NCBI RefSeq assembly: GCF_014640155.1 | Contig: NZ_BMGK01000001.1 | Span: forward strand, 310,001-374,000 | DNA from: Planktosalinus lacus | Lineage (GTDB): Bacteria; Bacteroidota; Bacteroidia; Flavobacteriales; Flavobacteriaceae | Direction: 5' to 3' | DNA: 64,000 nt | Part shown: positions 44,142 through 53,377 of the stretch, in pieces | How the letters are laid out: the number at the start of each line of letters is the position of its first letter | How positions within the stretch are numbered: the first letter of the stretch is position 1 | Translations under genes and position numbers: made by a program | The notes under the pieces: generated by a model | What the model was told of the DNA's origin: nothing | The model's database searches: none | What the model saw: the letters and a program-made list of their open reading frames with translations, nothing else

Positions 44142-45488
44142 ATGATGCACTGGGAACAGCTTTTATCACTCAAAAAGATGGGTGATTCCACAAAAAGATT
44201 ACGAATCGAAGAAGATGAAACCCGCCTTGCTTTTGAGGTAGATTATGATCGCATCATTTTTTCATCTGCCTTTAGGAGTTTACAAGATAAAACACAGGTA
44301 ATACCGCTCTCAAAAACTGATTTTGTCCACACAAGGCTAACTCACAGTCTGGAGGTTTCAGTTGTGGGCAGATCTCTGGGAAGGCAGGTTGGAAAAGCAA
44401 TTTTGCGTTTACATCCTCATTTAAAAGACACCTTGGGCTATAGTATCAATGATTTTGGTGCCATAGTTGCCGCAGCATCCTTGGCGCACGATATTGGAAA
44501 CCCACCTTTTGGACACAGTGGTGAAAAAGCCATTGGCGATTATTTTTTGAACGGTAATGGCAAACGTTTTAAAGAGTTACTTACTGCAAAACAATATCAG
44601 GATTTGGTTGATTTTGAAGGAAATGCAAATGGATTTAAAATTTTAACCCAAAGCCGAGAAGGAGTTGAAGGCGGTCTAAGGCTCACTTATGCAACTTTAG
44701 GCGCTTTTATGAAATATCCAAAAGAATCCCTTCCCAAGAAACCCTCCTCTGAAATTAGTGATAAAAAATTTGGTGTTTTTCAAAATGACAAAGATTTTTT
44801 TAGAGAAGTTGCAGGGGAACTGGGATTACTAAAAAAGGGATTAAAAGAAGACACTCATTTTCAAAGACATCCACTGGCATTTCTTGTAGAGGCAGCAGAT
44901 GATATTTGTTACACCATCATCGACTTTGAAGACGGTATCAACCTGGGATGGATTGACGAATCTTATGCACTTGAATATCTTACCAAATTAGTAAAAGACA
45001 CGCTAGACATCAAAAAATATCATCTATTACAAACCACTTCAGACCGCATGAATTACTTACGTTCACTGGCTATTAGTAGATTGATTCAGGAAGCGGTGAA
45101 TGTGTTTGTTGAAAATGAACAACAACTTTTAAGCGGCACATTTTCAGTTTCTTTGCTTGACAAGAGTACATTCAAAGCACAAATTGATGATATTATAAAA
45201 TTGAGTATTCAAAAGATCTACAAAAGCCGTGAAGTCATCGATAAAGAGATTGCCGGATATAAAATATTAACCACGTTACTCGATGCCTATTCCAAAGCAA
45301 TTGAAAACAAGTATCAAGGCAAAGAACTCCATTATGACAATCTTTTATTGGAGGATTTAAAAACCTTAGATTTCAATCAAGAAAAAAGTTTATATACTTA
45401 TTTAATTGATTGTTGTTCATACATAGCCGGTTTAACTGACGGAAATGCATTATTGACATTTAACAAGCTATCAGGTAAAAACGTTTAA
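44142..45488 (+). CDS. dgt: dGTP triphosphohydrolase (dGTPase)
   Basis: 448 residues from the ATG at 44142 (MMHWEQLLSLKKMGD; the second ATG at 44145 is equally good). A longer frame from 44022 adds 40 unrelated residues. The HD-domain metal site is visible as HTRLTHSLEVS and SLAHDIGNPPFGHSGE, and DFEGNANGFKILTQ is family-typical. It hydrolyses dGTP (or other dNTPs) to the nucleoside and triphosphate. A TATCTTGC at 44110-44117 is a possible -7 box. Confidence 0.93.
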   Translation: MMHWEQLLSLKKMGDSTKRLRIEEDETRLAFEVDYDRIIFSSAFRSLQDKTQVIPLSKTDFVHTRLTHSLEVSVVGRSLGRQVGKAILRLHPHLKDTLGYSINDFGAIVAAASLAHDIGNPPFGHSGEKAIGDYFLNGNGKRFKELLTAKQYQDLVDFEGNANGFKILTQSREGVEGGLRLTYATLGAFMKYPKESLPKKPSSEISDKKFGVFQNDKDFFREVAGELGLLKKGLKEDTHFQRHPLAFLVEAADDICYTIIDFEDGINLGWIDESYALEYLTKLVKDTLDIKKYHLLQTTSDRMNYLRSLAISRLIQEAVNVFVENEQQLLSGTFSVSLLDKSTFKAQIDDIIKLSIQKIYKSREVIDKEIAGYKILTTLLDAYSKAIENKYQGKELHYDNLLLEDLKTLDFNQEKSLYTYLIDCCSYIAGLTDGNALLTFNKLSGKNV

Positions 45489-45614
45489 GTAAAAACAAAA
45501 AAGTTAAAACAAAAACAAATAGTTGTTAGTTTGAACACTTTCCATTATATTTAGCTTCCAAAAATTTTATATTCAACCAATTAAAAGCTTATATTAATCT
45601 TATCTCCTTCTACA

Positions 45615-48215
45615 ATGAAAAAAATTATTTTATGTTTTGCGTTTTTAGGCTTTGGCCTTTTGAATGCACAAGACTTCTCTTCAGTCATTGACTCCTATTT
45701 TAATGATAACCGTTCACAATTAGGTTTAAATACGCAAGATGTTGAAGACATTCTCATTTACAATCAGCATTACTCAGAAAGCACAAAAGTAAATCACGTA
45801 TATGTTGTGCAACGCTTTCAAGGTGTTGAAATATTTAATGCAATTTCAAATTTTGCAATTGATAACAATAACAATGTAAAGTATGTAACCGTGGATTTTT
45901 TACAGGGAATCTCTCAAAAAATCAATTCAGTTACTCCTGGCTTAACCCCAGAACAAGCAATTAATCAGGCAACAAGTCAACTTGGTTTAGATACACCATC
46001 TGGCCTTGAAATGATTGAACAAGTTGGAACCAATAAATATCTTTTCAACTCAGGAAATATTTCGCAAGAAAACATCAATGTAAAATTGGTTTTTCAGCCT
46101 AACAATGACCAAACCAGTTTACGGTTGGCTTGGGATTTGGATATTTTTATTCTTGATGGAAGTCATTGGTATAGCGTTCGAATTGACGCTCAAACCGGTG
46201 AGCTTTTAAACACGCACGATTGGGTAGTAAGCTGTAACTTTGGTGAAGTTCACTTTTCTGGTCATACAAAAGAAATCAACACATCAACAAAAAGTGTTTT
46301 AGAAATTGATATGACTTCTTTAACCCCCAATGATGGTTCACAATATCGTGTATTTCCAATGCCGTTTGAAAGTCCTAATCATGGCGATGCTCAATTAGTT
46401 TCAGAACCTGGTGATCCAATTGCCTCTCCTTTTGGTTGGCACGACACAGACGGTGTTCCGGGAGCAGAGTTTACAACAACACGCGGAAACAACGTAAGAG
46501 CTCGTGCTGATATAGCGGGTAACAATACAGGAAACTACACAGAAGGAGGAAATGATTTAGAGTTTGACTTTGAGATTGAATTTAATCAACAACCTATTGG
46601 ATATGTTGATGCCTCAACAACCAATTTATTTTATTGGAATAACATTATTCACGACGTTTTTTACAGATATGGATTTGATGAAGAAAGTGGAAACTTTCAG
46701 GAGACAAATTATACAGGTGAAGGAGTTGGAAATGATGCAGTAAATGCTGATGCTCAGGATGGCTCAGGTTTAAATAATGCAAATTTTGGCACACCTCCTG
46801 AAGGAAACAGACCCAGAATGCAAATGTTTCTTTGGAGTGCACAAGGCCCTCCTGGAGAACCATTAACAATAAACAATGGTCCTTTAGCCGGGGACTACAC
46901 AGGATTAGGAGCTCAATTTGGAGACCCAATCCCAACTGACCCTTTAACTGCTGATTTAGCACTTGTTAAAGATGATAATTCAGGTCCCTCTACAGATATT
47001 TATGATGCATGTGACCTCATAACCAATGGAGGTGAATTAGATGGGAAAATTGCAGTAATTAGAAGGGGAGAATGTCAATTTGGATTTAAAGTACTAGCTG
47101 CTGAAAATGAAGGGGCTATTGCTGTAATAATGATAAACAATGTGCCAGGAGAGCCCATTGCAATGGGACCCGGAGACGTTGGTGATCAGGTAACTATCCC
47201 GTCTTTAATGATAAACCAAACTGATGGAGAAGCCATTATTGACGCATTAATTAATGGTCAAACAATCAATGTAACTCTAGAAGATGCAGGACCTTATATG
47301 ATAGATGGAACTTTAGACAACGGAATTATAGCACACGAGTATGGCCATGGAATCTCAAACAGACTCACAGGTAGCGCATTCAATTCAAACTGCTTGTCCA
47401 ATGATGAACAAATGGGAGAAGGCTGGAGTGATTATTTTGGCTTAATACTTACTATGAAAGCAGGAGATACTCCAGATCAACCTAGAGGCATTGGCACTTT
47501 TGCCGTTGGACAGCCCACAGATGGAAATGGAATAAGACCTGCTCCTTATAGTACAAGTTTTACAGTTAATTCATATACTTATGGTGCAACAAACAATGCC
47601 GGAATATCCCGCCCGCATGGAATCGGGTTTGTATGGGCAACAATGCTTTGGGATTTAACCTGGGCAATGGTAGACGAATATGGTTTTGATCCTGATATTT
47701 ATGAAGGAACCGGCGGAAATAATATGGCGCTACAACTTGTGGTTGATGGATTAAAATTACAAAATTGCAGTCCTGGTTTTGTAAATGGAAGAGATGCCAT
47801 TTTACAAGCTGATGAACTCGCAAATGAGGGCGCAAACAAGTGTCTTATTTGGAATGTATTTGCAAATAGAGGCCTTGGTTTAAGTGCCAGTCAAGGAAGT
47901 TCAAATAACCGCTTTGATCAAGTAGAAGCTTTTGATGTTCCTGAAGATTGTCTATTAGGAACTCAGGGTCAGTCATTCAATAACTTTATGATTTATCCCA
48001 ACCCATCACAAGGAGACATCAATATTGTTTCCAGAGAAAATATGGGAGAAAGCACCATTTCAATTTTTGATATAAATGGCAGAAAAGTATTCACCAAGGA
48101 AGTAATGATGACCGGAGCTGTAAATATTCAGGCAAAAAGTTTAAATACCGGGGTGTATATTTTACAGATTGAAGGGGAAAATTACACTCACAATGCGAAA
48201 TTAATTATCAAGTAA
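45615..48215 (+). CDS. M36 (fungalysin-type) metalloprotease with PA insert and T9SS sorting domain
   Basis: 866 residues. A signal peptide (to NAQ, residue 19) is followed by an FTP/PepSY-like propeptide (about 25-205, HVYVVQRFQGVEIFNA) and a split M36 catalytic domain. The zinc motif is HEYGH at 574-578, with the third ligand E602 in GEGWSDYF. A protease-associated (PA) domain is inserted at about 412-560 (GKIAVIRRGECQFGFKVLAAENEGAIAVIMIN). The final ~75 residues (YPNPSQGDINIVSREN to the end) form a T9SS type A sorting domain. It is probably a secreted or surface protease for extracellular protein digestion, transcribed alone and ended by a strong terminator. Confidence 0.93.
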   Translation: MKKIILCFAFLGFGLLNAQDFSSVIDSYFNDNRSQLGLNTQDVEDILIYNQHYSESTKVNHVYVVQRFQGVEIFNAISNFAIDNNNNVKYVTVDFLQGISQKINSVTPGLTPEQAINQATSQLGLDTPSGLEMIEQVGTNKYLFNSGNISQENINVKLVFQPNNDQTSLRLAWDLDIFILDGSHWYSVRIDAQTGELLNTHDWVVSCNFGEVHFSGHTKEINTSTKSVLEIDMTSLTPNDGSQYRVFPMPFESPNHGDAQLVSEPGDPIASPFGWHDTDGVPGAEFTTTRGNNVRARADIAGNNTGNYTEGGNDLEFDFEIEFNQQPIGYVDASTTNLFYWNNIIHDVFYRYGFDEESGNFQETNYTGEGVGNDAVNADAQDGSGLNNANFGTPPEGNRPRMQMFLWSAQGPPGEPLTINNGPLAGDYTGLGAQFGDPIPTDPLTADLALVKDDNSGPSTDIYDACDLITNGGELDGKIAVIRRGECQFGFKVLAAENEGAIAVIMINNVPGEPIAMGPGDVGDQVTIPSLMINQTDGEAIIDALINGQTINVTLEDAGPYMIDGTLDNGIIAHEYGHGISNRLTGSAFNSNCLSNDEQMGEGWSDYFGLILTMKAGDTPDQPRGIGTFAVGQPTDGNGIRPAPYSTSFTVNSYTYGATNNAGISRPHGIGFVWATMLWDLTWAMVDEYGFDPDIYEGTGGNNMALQLVVDGLKLQNCSPGFVNGRDAILQADELANEGANKCLIWNVFANRGLGLSASQGSSNNRFDQVEAFDVPEDCLLGTQGQSFNNFMIYPNPSQGDINIVSRENMGESTISIFDINGRKVFTKEVMMTGAVNIQAKSLNTGVYILQIEGENYTHNAKLIIK

Positions 48216-48233
48216 ATTCTATATTATGAATAT

Positions 48234-48269
48234 AAAAAAAAGACTGCCAGTTTTGGCAGTCTTTTTTTA
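48234..48269. terminator. Bidirectional terminator between the M36 gene and dxs
   Basis: AGACTGCCA pairs with TGGCAGTCT, with A7 before and T7 after. Confidence 0.92.
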
Positions 48270-50036
48270 TTGAAGTTTTTTAAGAAGTTGAGATATTTTT
48301 ATTGGAGAAATACCACATAATTCCTGAAGTTCTTCAACACTTCCGTGTTCCGGAAATTGGTCTTCAATTCCTGCAACGTGAATAGTGTTTTTGTAATCAT
48401 AATTTGCAGCAAATTCAAGTATGGCACTTCCAAAACCACCAGATTTAACACCATCTTCAATAGTAATAATTGTTTTATGCTTTTTAAAAACAGCATGTAA
48501 TAATTTTTCGTCTAAAGGTTTGATAAAACCCAGGTCATAAATAGCAACTTCTTGAATTGAGCTTTCTGTCAAAGCTTTTTCAACATTTTTCACGATAGTT
48601 CCAATGCTAAGGATAGCAAGATTGTTTCCTTCTTTAATACACTCACCCTTTCCAATTTCTTTTTTTGTAAAAGGCTTTCTCCAATCAATTGTAGAACCCC
48701 TGCCCCGAGGATATCTGATAGCGATGGGTAAATTGAGACCTAAAGAAGCTGTGTACATAATATTACGAAGCTCGACTTCATTTCGTGGAGCAAAAACAAT
48801 TAAATTTGGGATGCATCTTAAATAAGCCAAATCAAAAATACCATGATGAGTAGCACCATCTTCTCCCACAATACCCGAACGATCCAAACAAAAAATCACC
48901 GGAAGTTTTTGCAAGCAGACATCATGAATCACCTGATCGTATGCGCGTTGTAAAAAGGTAGAATAAATATTACAAAAAACGAGCATTCCCTGAGTTGCAA
49001 GGCCGGCAGCAAATGTAACTGCATGTTGCTCTGCAATTCCAACATCAAAAGCTCTTTGAGGAAACTTGTCCATCATAAGTTTTAAAGAACTTCCGGTAGG
49101 CATTGCCGGTGTAATTCCGATGATTTTGGGATTCTTTTCTGCAAGCTCAACGAGTGTAATCCCAAAAACATCTTGAAATTTTGGAGGTTGTAAAACCGAA
49201 CTTTTAGGTAAGAGTTCGCCCGTGTTACTATCAAATTTTCCGGGGGCGTGATATTTCACCTGATCTTTTTCAGCTTGCCGTAAACCTTTTCCCTTTTTTG
49301 TTATTACGTGGAGTAATTTAGGCCCTTGCACTGTTTTCAAACGCTCTAATTCCTGAATCAGAGCAATCAAATTATGACCATCAACAGGACCAGAATAATC
49401 AAAATTTAAAGCCTCAAAGATATTGTCTTGATTAGGTGTTTTTTTGACTGAAGCTCTAGTAAGATACTCTTTTAAAGCCCCCACACTTGGGTCGATGCCA
49501 ATAGCGTTGTCATTGAGAATCACTAATAGGTTTGTATTAGTTACACCTGCGTGGTTGAGCCCTTCAAATGCCATGCCTGAGGCAATAGAGGCATCACCCA
49601 CAACGGCAATGTGCTGTCTTTTACTGTCACCATTGAGTTGGGCAGCGATAGCCATACCCAGTGCTGCAGAAATAGCTGTCGAACTATGTCCCACACCAAA
49701 GGTGTCATAAACACTTTCTGCTATTTTTGGGAAACCAGATATACCGTTTAAGCGACGGTTTGTATGAAAATCATCTTTTCTTCCGGTGAGTATTTTATGG
49801 CCGTACGCCTGATGTCCCACATCCCAAACCAAAATATCATCAGGAGTGTTAAATACATAATGTAGTGCAATTGTCAACTCCACGACACCCAGACTGGCGC
49901 CCAAGTGACCTTCTTTAGTGGCAACAATATCAATGATAAACTTTCGCAACTCCTTTGCAAGTTGAGGTAATTGCCCGGGAGCCAGTTTGCGAAAATCTTC
50001 AGGATATTGAATACTGTCTAATAAAGTTGTTGCCAT
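48267..50036 (-). CDS. dxs: 1-deoxy-D-xylulose-5-phosphate synthase
   Basis: 589 residues. Family motifs are ATKEGHLGASLGVVELTIALHYVF, WDVGHQAYGHKILTGR, VVGDASIASGMAFEGLNHAG (thiamine diphosphate binding, GDASIASG...N), DVGIAEQHAVTFAAGLA and DRSGIVGEDGATHHGIFDLAYLRCIPN. It joins pyruvate and glyceraldehyde 3-phosphate in the first step of the MEP isoprenoid pathway. It is somewhat shorter than the ~620-residue enterobacterial enzyme, as in other flavobacteria. It is divergent from tadA, with 77 bases between starts. Confidence 0.96.
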   Translation of the reverse strand: MATTLLDSIQYPEDFRKLAPGQLPQLAKELRKFIIDIVATKEGHLGASLGVVELTIALHYVFNTPDDILVWDVGHQAYGHKILTGRKDDFHTNRRLNGISGFPKIAESVYDTFGVGHSSTAISAALGMAIAAQLNGDSKRQHIAVVGDASIASGMAFEGLNHAGVTNTNLLVILNDNAIGIDPSVGALKEYLTRASVKKTPNQDNIFEALNFDYSGPVDGHNLIALIQELERLKTVQGPKLLHVITKKGKGLRQAEKDQVKYHAPGKFDSNTGELLPKSSVLQPPKFQDVFGITLVELAEKNPKIIGITPAMPTGSSLKLMMDKFPQRAFDVGIAEQHAVTFAAGLATQGMLVFCNIYSTFLQRAYDQVIHDVCLQKLPVIFCLDRSGIVGEDGATHHGIFDLAYLRCIPNLIVFAPRNEVELRNIMYTASLGLNLPIAIRYPRGRGSTIDWRKPFTKKEIGKGECIKEGNNLAILSIGTIVKNVEKALTESSIQEVAIYDLGFIKPLDEKLLHAVFKKHKTIITIEDGVKSGGFGSAILEFAANYDYKNTIHVAGIEDQFPEHGSVEELQELCGISPIKISQLLKKLQ

Positions 50037-50113
50037 ACTGCAAAAGTAAACAATTGAAATTGTATTTTTGGAGTTATTAGAAGTGAGACTTTAGTCAACA
50101 GATTTTACACCAG

Positions 50114-50563
50114 ATGATAGAGCCCTTTGATGATAATTACTTTATGAATCGCGCTTTGAAGGAAGCAGAAAATGCTTTCGCGAAAGGGGAAATCCCAATA
50201 GGCGCTGTGATTGTAGTGGAAAATAAAATCATCGCCCGGGCACACAACCTTACCGAAACTTTAAACGATGTTACTGCTCATGCTGAAATGCAAGCCATCA
50301 CAGCTGCTTCCGATTATCTGGGTGGAAAGTATCTTAAAAAATGCACACTTTATGTCACTGTTGAACCCTGCCAGATGTGTGCGGGGGCACTTTTTTGGAG
50401 CCAAATTGACCGCATCGTCTATGGTGCAAGGGATGAACAAAGGGGTTGTATCAATATGGGAACTAAGCTCCATCCCAAAACCAAAATGGAAGGAGGAATC
50501 CTGGCCAAAGAAGCTTCTGAACTTTTAAAACGGTTTTTTATTGAGAAGCGAAATTTGAATTGA
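50114..50563 (+). CDS. tadA: tRNA adenosine(34) deaminase
   Basis: 149 residues. The zinc deaminase site is HAE at 56-58 with PCQMC (C86, C89). The TadA-specific RALKEAENAFAKGEIPIGAVIV and the GALFWSQIDRIVYGARD segments are present. It converts A34 to inosine in tRNA-Arg(ACG), making it usually essential. The 3' end is 12 bases from the convergent sulfotransferase-like gene. Confidence 0.94.
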   Translation: MIEPFDDNYFMNRALKEAENAFAKGEIPIGAVIVVENKIIARAHNLTETLNDVTAHAEMQAITAASDYLGGKYLKKCTLYVTVEPCQMCAGALFWSQIDRIVYGARDEQRGCINMGTKLHPKTKMEGGILAKEASELLKRFFIEKRNLN

Positions 50564-50575
50564 CAATGAGTGCCG

Positions 50576-51304
50576 TTAAAGAGCAATTTTCACCAATTTT
50601 TCATAATATGGCAAACACTCTTCAAGCAATGGCTTCAGTTTTTCAGGAAAAGGAGCTGTTTTGGGTGTGTAAGGATTAAACCCTGTGGATTGGTGAATGT
50701 TGGCATACCAGTACTTTGCCCAGCTTCCGTCCTCCGGACGGACACCGGGTTTCCAGTGTAACATCTTTGGCTCAAAAGGAATGCCAATGGCAGCACATAT
50801 TTTTTTCAATTGCATTTTCGGGTTTAACAAAACCGCTTTTGAGTCGATGACTATGACAGGTACATTTTCTTTTTGCAGTTGCTCCAGCAATCCGACCTGC
50901 ATTTTATAGCCCACATCTTCCATAGTTGGATTTTCAACCACTTCAGCATAGGAGGGAAGCATTTCCGCAGGGTCGCGTGTCAGGATGATATTGGTCAATT
51001 CTTTAAGAAAACCACGGTCCAGACCGGGCAATAAGTGATGGGTCATGTTTTTGAAAAACAACACCGGCTTTTTGTTATGGGTTAGCATCATTTCAACCAC
51101 TTTTTCACCTTTGGTTTCCATAGTGTTTATGGTTTCTTCGGCTCCGGGATGGTAGTTTTTGGCTCGGCTGTTTTTTAAGTAATAGCCATAAAGCGGCTCG
51201 TCAAAAACCTGAGTGTCTTCTCGCTGTCCAAAAGAGTACATCAATGTGGTAGAGATATTTCTGGGACCTGACCAAAGTGAAATACGTTTTGTCGGATTTA
51301 CCAT
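50576..51304 (-). CDS. Sulfotransferase-like P-loop protein
   Basis: 242 residues. The N-terminal ISLWSGPRNISTTLMYSF is a P-loop variant of the 5'-PSB loop seen in sulfotransferase-like proteins (the xxGPRxxST pattern). FDEPLYGYYL, TNIILTRDPAEMLPSYAEV (3'-PSB-like RDP...S) and VPVIVIDSKAVLLNPK follow. PAPS-dependent sulfate transfer is possible but not certain, because related proteins of this subgroup are uncharacterised. It starts 3 bases after the aminotransferase stop, so the two are translationally close and probably in one pathway. Confidence 0.8.
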   Translation of the reverse strand: MVNPTKRISLWSGPRNISTTLMYSFGQREDTQVFDEPLYGYYLKNSRAKNYHPGAEETINTMETKGEKVVEMMLTHNKKPVLFFKNMTHHLLPGLDRGFLKELTNIILTRDPAEMLPSYAEVVENPTMEDVGYKMQVGLLEQLQKENVPVIVIDSKAVLLNPKMQLKKICAAIGIPFEPKMLHWKPGVRPEDGSWAKYWYANIHQSTGFNPYTPKTAPFPEKLKPLLEECLPYYEKLVKIAL

Positions 51305-51307
51305 TTG

Positions 51308-52222
51308 TTATTGCTGAATTTCTTTTTCTATAAGGTCTTGATACAGTTTGCTTATTCTTTCAGTTAAAACTCCCGGACTTCCCGTGCCTATGGTCTTTCC
51401 GTCAATTTTTATAACCGGTGTAAGACCGCCAAAAGAGCCGGTCACAAATGCTTCATCTGCACCATACACATCAAACAGAGAGAAGTTTTTTTGTATGCAG
51501 ATAATGTTATTGTCTTCACACAATTCTATCACATTTCCACGGGTGATGCCATTCATACAATATTGACCTGTTGAGGTCCAAACTTCGCCGTTTTTCACCA
51601 TAAAAAAATTGGTGGCATTGCAGGTGGACACAAAGCCATGGATATCTAGCATCAGGGCTTCATCTGCACCGGCTTCCAGGGCTTGCATTAATGCTTGCAC
51701 TTCGTGTAACTTGCTGTGGCAATTCAGGCGTGGGTCAAGATAATCCGGTGAACCTCTGCGAAAGGTGGATGTAAATAAAGTAATGCCCTTTTGTTTGGTT
51801 TCAAGAGAGGCAGTTTTGTGTTCGGCAATAATGACCAGATTGGGGCCTGAAATAGTGAGCCGCGGGTCTTGTGATGGTGTTTTTTTAATACCCCTTGTAA
51901 GCATAATCCGCACGTGAATGTGATTTTTCATTTCATTGGCATCCAGTGTGGTTTGAATGTTTTGTAATAACTCCTCCCTGTTAAAGGGAATATTGATCCC
52001 TACTACCTTAGCCGATTGCCACAAGCGGTCGAGGTGTTTATCTATAAAAATCATTTTCCCCTGATGTACCCTGAACGCTTCCCAAACACCATCTCCTACC
52101 AAATAGCCACTGTCAAAAACAGATATTTTTGCTTGGTCACGAGGGTATAATGTTCCATTGATAAAGATTTGAATGTCTTTGTTGCGTGGGTCCTCGACTG
52201 CATTGTGGGTACCGTGGGTCAT
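51308..52222 (-). CDS. Class IV PLP aminotransferase (branched-chain / D-amino-acid type)
   Basis: 304 residues. IFINGTLYPRDQAKISVFDSGYLVGDGVWEAFRVHQG is the fold-type IV N-terminus. The likely PLP lysine is in LNCHSKLHEVQALMQA. DEALMLDIHGFVSTCNATNFFMVKNGEVWT and ITRGNVIELC form the cofactor phosphate region. It could be a branched-chain aminotransferase, D-amino-acid aminotransferase or aminodeoxychorismate lyase relative; sequence alone does not settle which. It is sandwiched between a beta-propeller lipoprotein gene (1-base gap) and a sulfotransferase-like gene (3-base gap). Confidence 0.85.
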   Translation of the reverse strand: MTHGTHNAVEDPRNKDIQIFINGTLYPRDQAKISVFDSGYLVGDGVWEAFRVHQGKMIFIDKHLDRLWQSAKVVGINIPFNREELLQNIQTTLDANEMKNHIHVRIMLTRGIKKTPSQDPRLTISGPNLVIIAEHKTASLETKQKGITLFTSTFRRGSPDYLDPRLNCHSKLHEVQALMQALEAGADEALMLDIHGFVSTCNATNFFMVKNGEVWTSTGQYCMNGITRGNVIELCEDNNIICIQKNFSLFDVYGADEAFVTGSFGGLTPVIKIDGKTIGTGSPGVLTERISKLYQDLIEKEIQQ

Positions 52223-52223
52223 G

Positions 52224-53288
52224 TTAATTTCTATTTAAATAGTTAATTCCATCCGGTTGTTTACCTGTGGGAAAGTGGCGGGTAATGGTATAGGTTTCCA
52301 AATCAATCTCACTTACCAAATCGGCATTGGTATTGGCCACATAAGCTTTGGTGTTGCTTGGAACTACAATACCTATTGGAATGGAACTGCCTTCAAACTC
52401 CCTTGAAAAATAACGGTCGTCATCCACTTCATCGGGTAGTGGAACATCCATTTTTATGGAAGTTAACAATGTTTTATCTTGGGAGTCAAAAATGGAGACA
52501 TCGCCTGTTCGGGCGTTGCTTACCAGTGCTTTGCTACCATCAGGAGTGAATTTTAAACGAATCGGGAAATTATCACAGGCAATCGTATGCATCAATTCTA
52601 GTGTGGAAGTGTTAAAAACTGCCAGGGTGTTGTCTTCTCGATTTGTAACCCATACTTCTTTGCCGTTGGGTGATACAGCTACTCCTTCTGCACCCTTTCC
52701 TGAATAAAGCTGCTTGACCACTTCCTCTTTTTCCAAATCAATCACTGTGAGATTTCCTGTGCTGATACTGGGCACAAATGCTTTTTTAAGGTCGGGAGTT
52801 ACTGCAACCATATGCGAGACGGTTTGCTGGGTGTTGATGGCTTTTTCAATTGTTCCGGTTTCAATATTGACCAAAAGTAAACTGTTGGAGCCTTCGGAGG
52901 TAACAAGCATTTTTTGGCTTTCTCCAAAAACCTGAATGCCATGCGGACGTGTATGTTCTCCCAAATCAATTGTTTTTTCAAGTTTAAACCCGGCCAAATC
53001 ATATACTAAAAGTGTTTTTCCGGGATTTTTGCTGTTGCCGTAATTGGTCACAACGGCCCGTTTCCCATCAGGAGTAATTTCAACTTCGTGAGGTTCCAAG
53101 CCGGTTTCAAGTATGTGTAAAGTTTCGGTGGTTTCCACATCGATGATGTGTAAGGTGTTGTCTGTTTTATTGGCAACTAAAATCAAATTGTTTTGGGCTA
53201 CTTCATCTTTGGAAGTATCTTTTTTTGTTTCGTTTTTACAGCTAGATAAAATCAGGAGTAAGGTAAAAAGTGAAATGATGTTTTTCAT
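52224..53288 (-). CDS. YncE-like beta-propeller lipoprotein
   Basis: 354 residues. A lipoprotein signal (LLLILSSC, Cys near 17) is followed by a KNETKKDTSKDE linker, then seven or so repeated blades of the YVTN/YncE type (LILVANKTDNTLHIIDVETTE, VEITPDGKRAVVTNYGNSK, VAVSPNGKEVWVTNREDNTLAVFNT, IPIGIVVPSNTKAYVANTNADLVSEIDLE). The propeller lies in the periplasm or on the outer membrane. No catalytic residues are recognised; it may bind a ligand or protein. It is the first gene of a three-gene minus-strand operon with the aminotransferase and sulfotransferase-like genes. Confidence 0.85.
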   Translation of the reverse strand: MKNIISLFTLLLILSSCKNETKKDTSKDEVAQNNLILVANKTDNTLHIIDVETTETLHILETGLEPHEVEITPDGKRAVVTNYGNSKNPGKTLLVYDLAGFKLEKTIDLGEHTRPHGIQVFGESQKMLVTSEGSNSLLLVNIETGTIEKAINTQQTVSHMVAVTPDLKKAFVPSISTGNLTVIDLEKEEVVKQLYSGKGAEGVAVSPNGKEVWVTNREDNTLAVFNTSTLELMHTIACDNFPIRLKFTPDGSKALVSNARTGDVSIFDSQDKTLLTSIKMDVPLPDEVDDDRYFSREFEGSSIPIGIVVPSNTKAYVANTNADLVSEIDLETYTITRHFPTGKQPDGINYLNRN

Positions 53289-53315
53289 TTAGATTAATTT
53301 ACATAGATAAAAGTA

Positions 53316-53350
53316 ATAAAAAAACCCGAAAAGAGTTGCTTTTCGGGTTT
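53316..53350 (-). terminator. Terminator after sucB
   Basis: AAACCCGAAAAG pairs with CTTTTCGGGTTT (12 bp, 5-base loop). The minus strand continues into a T-run. Confidence 0.88.
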
Positions 53351-53377
53351 GAGACATTTGGTGTCAATTTAGTTATA

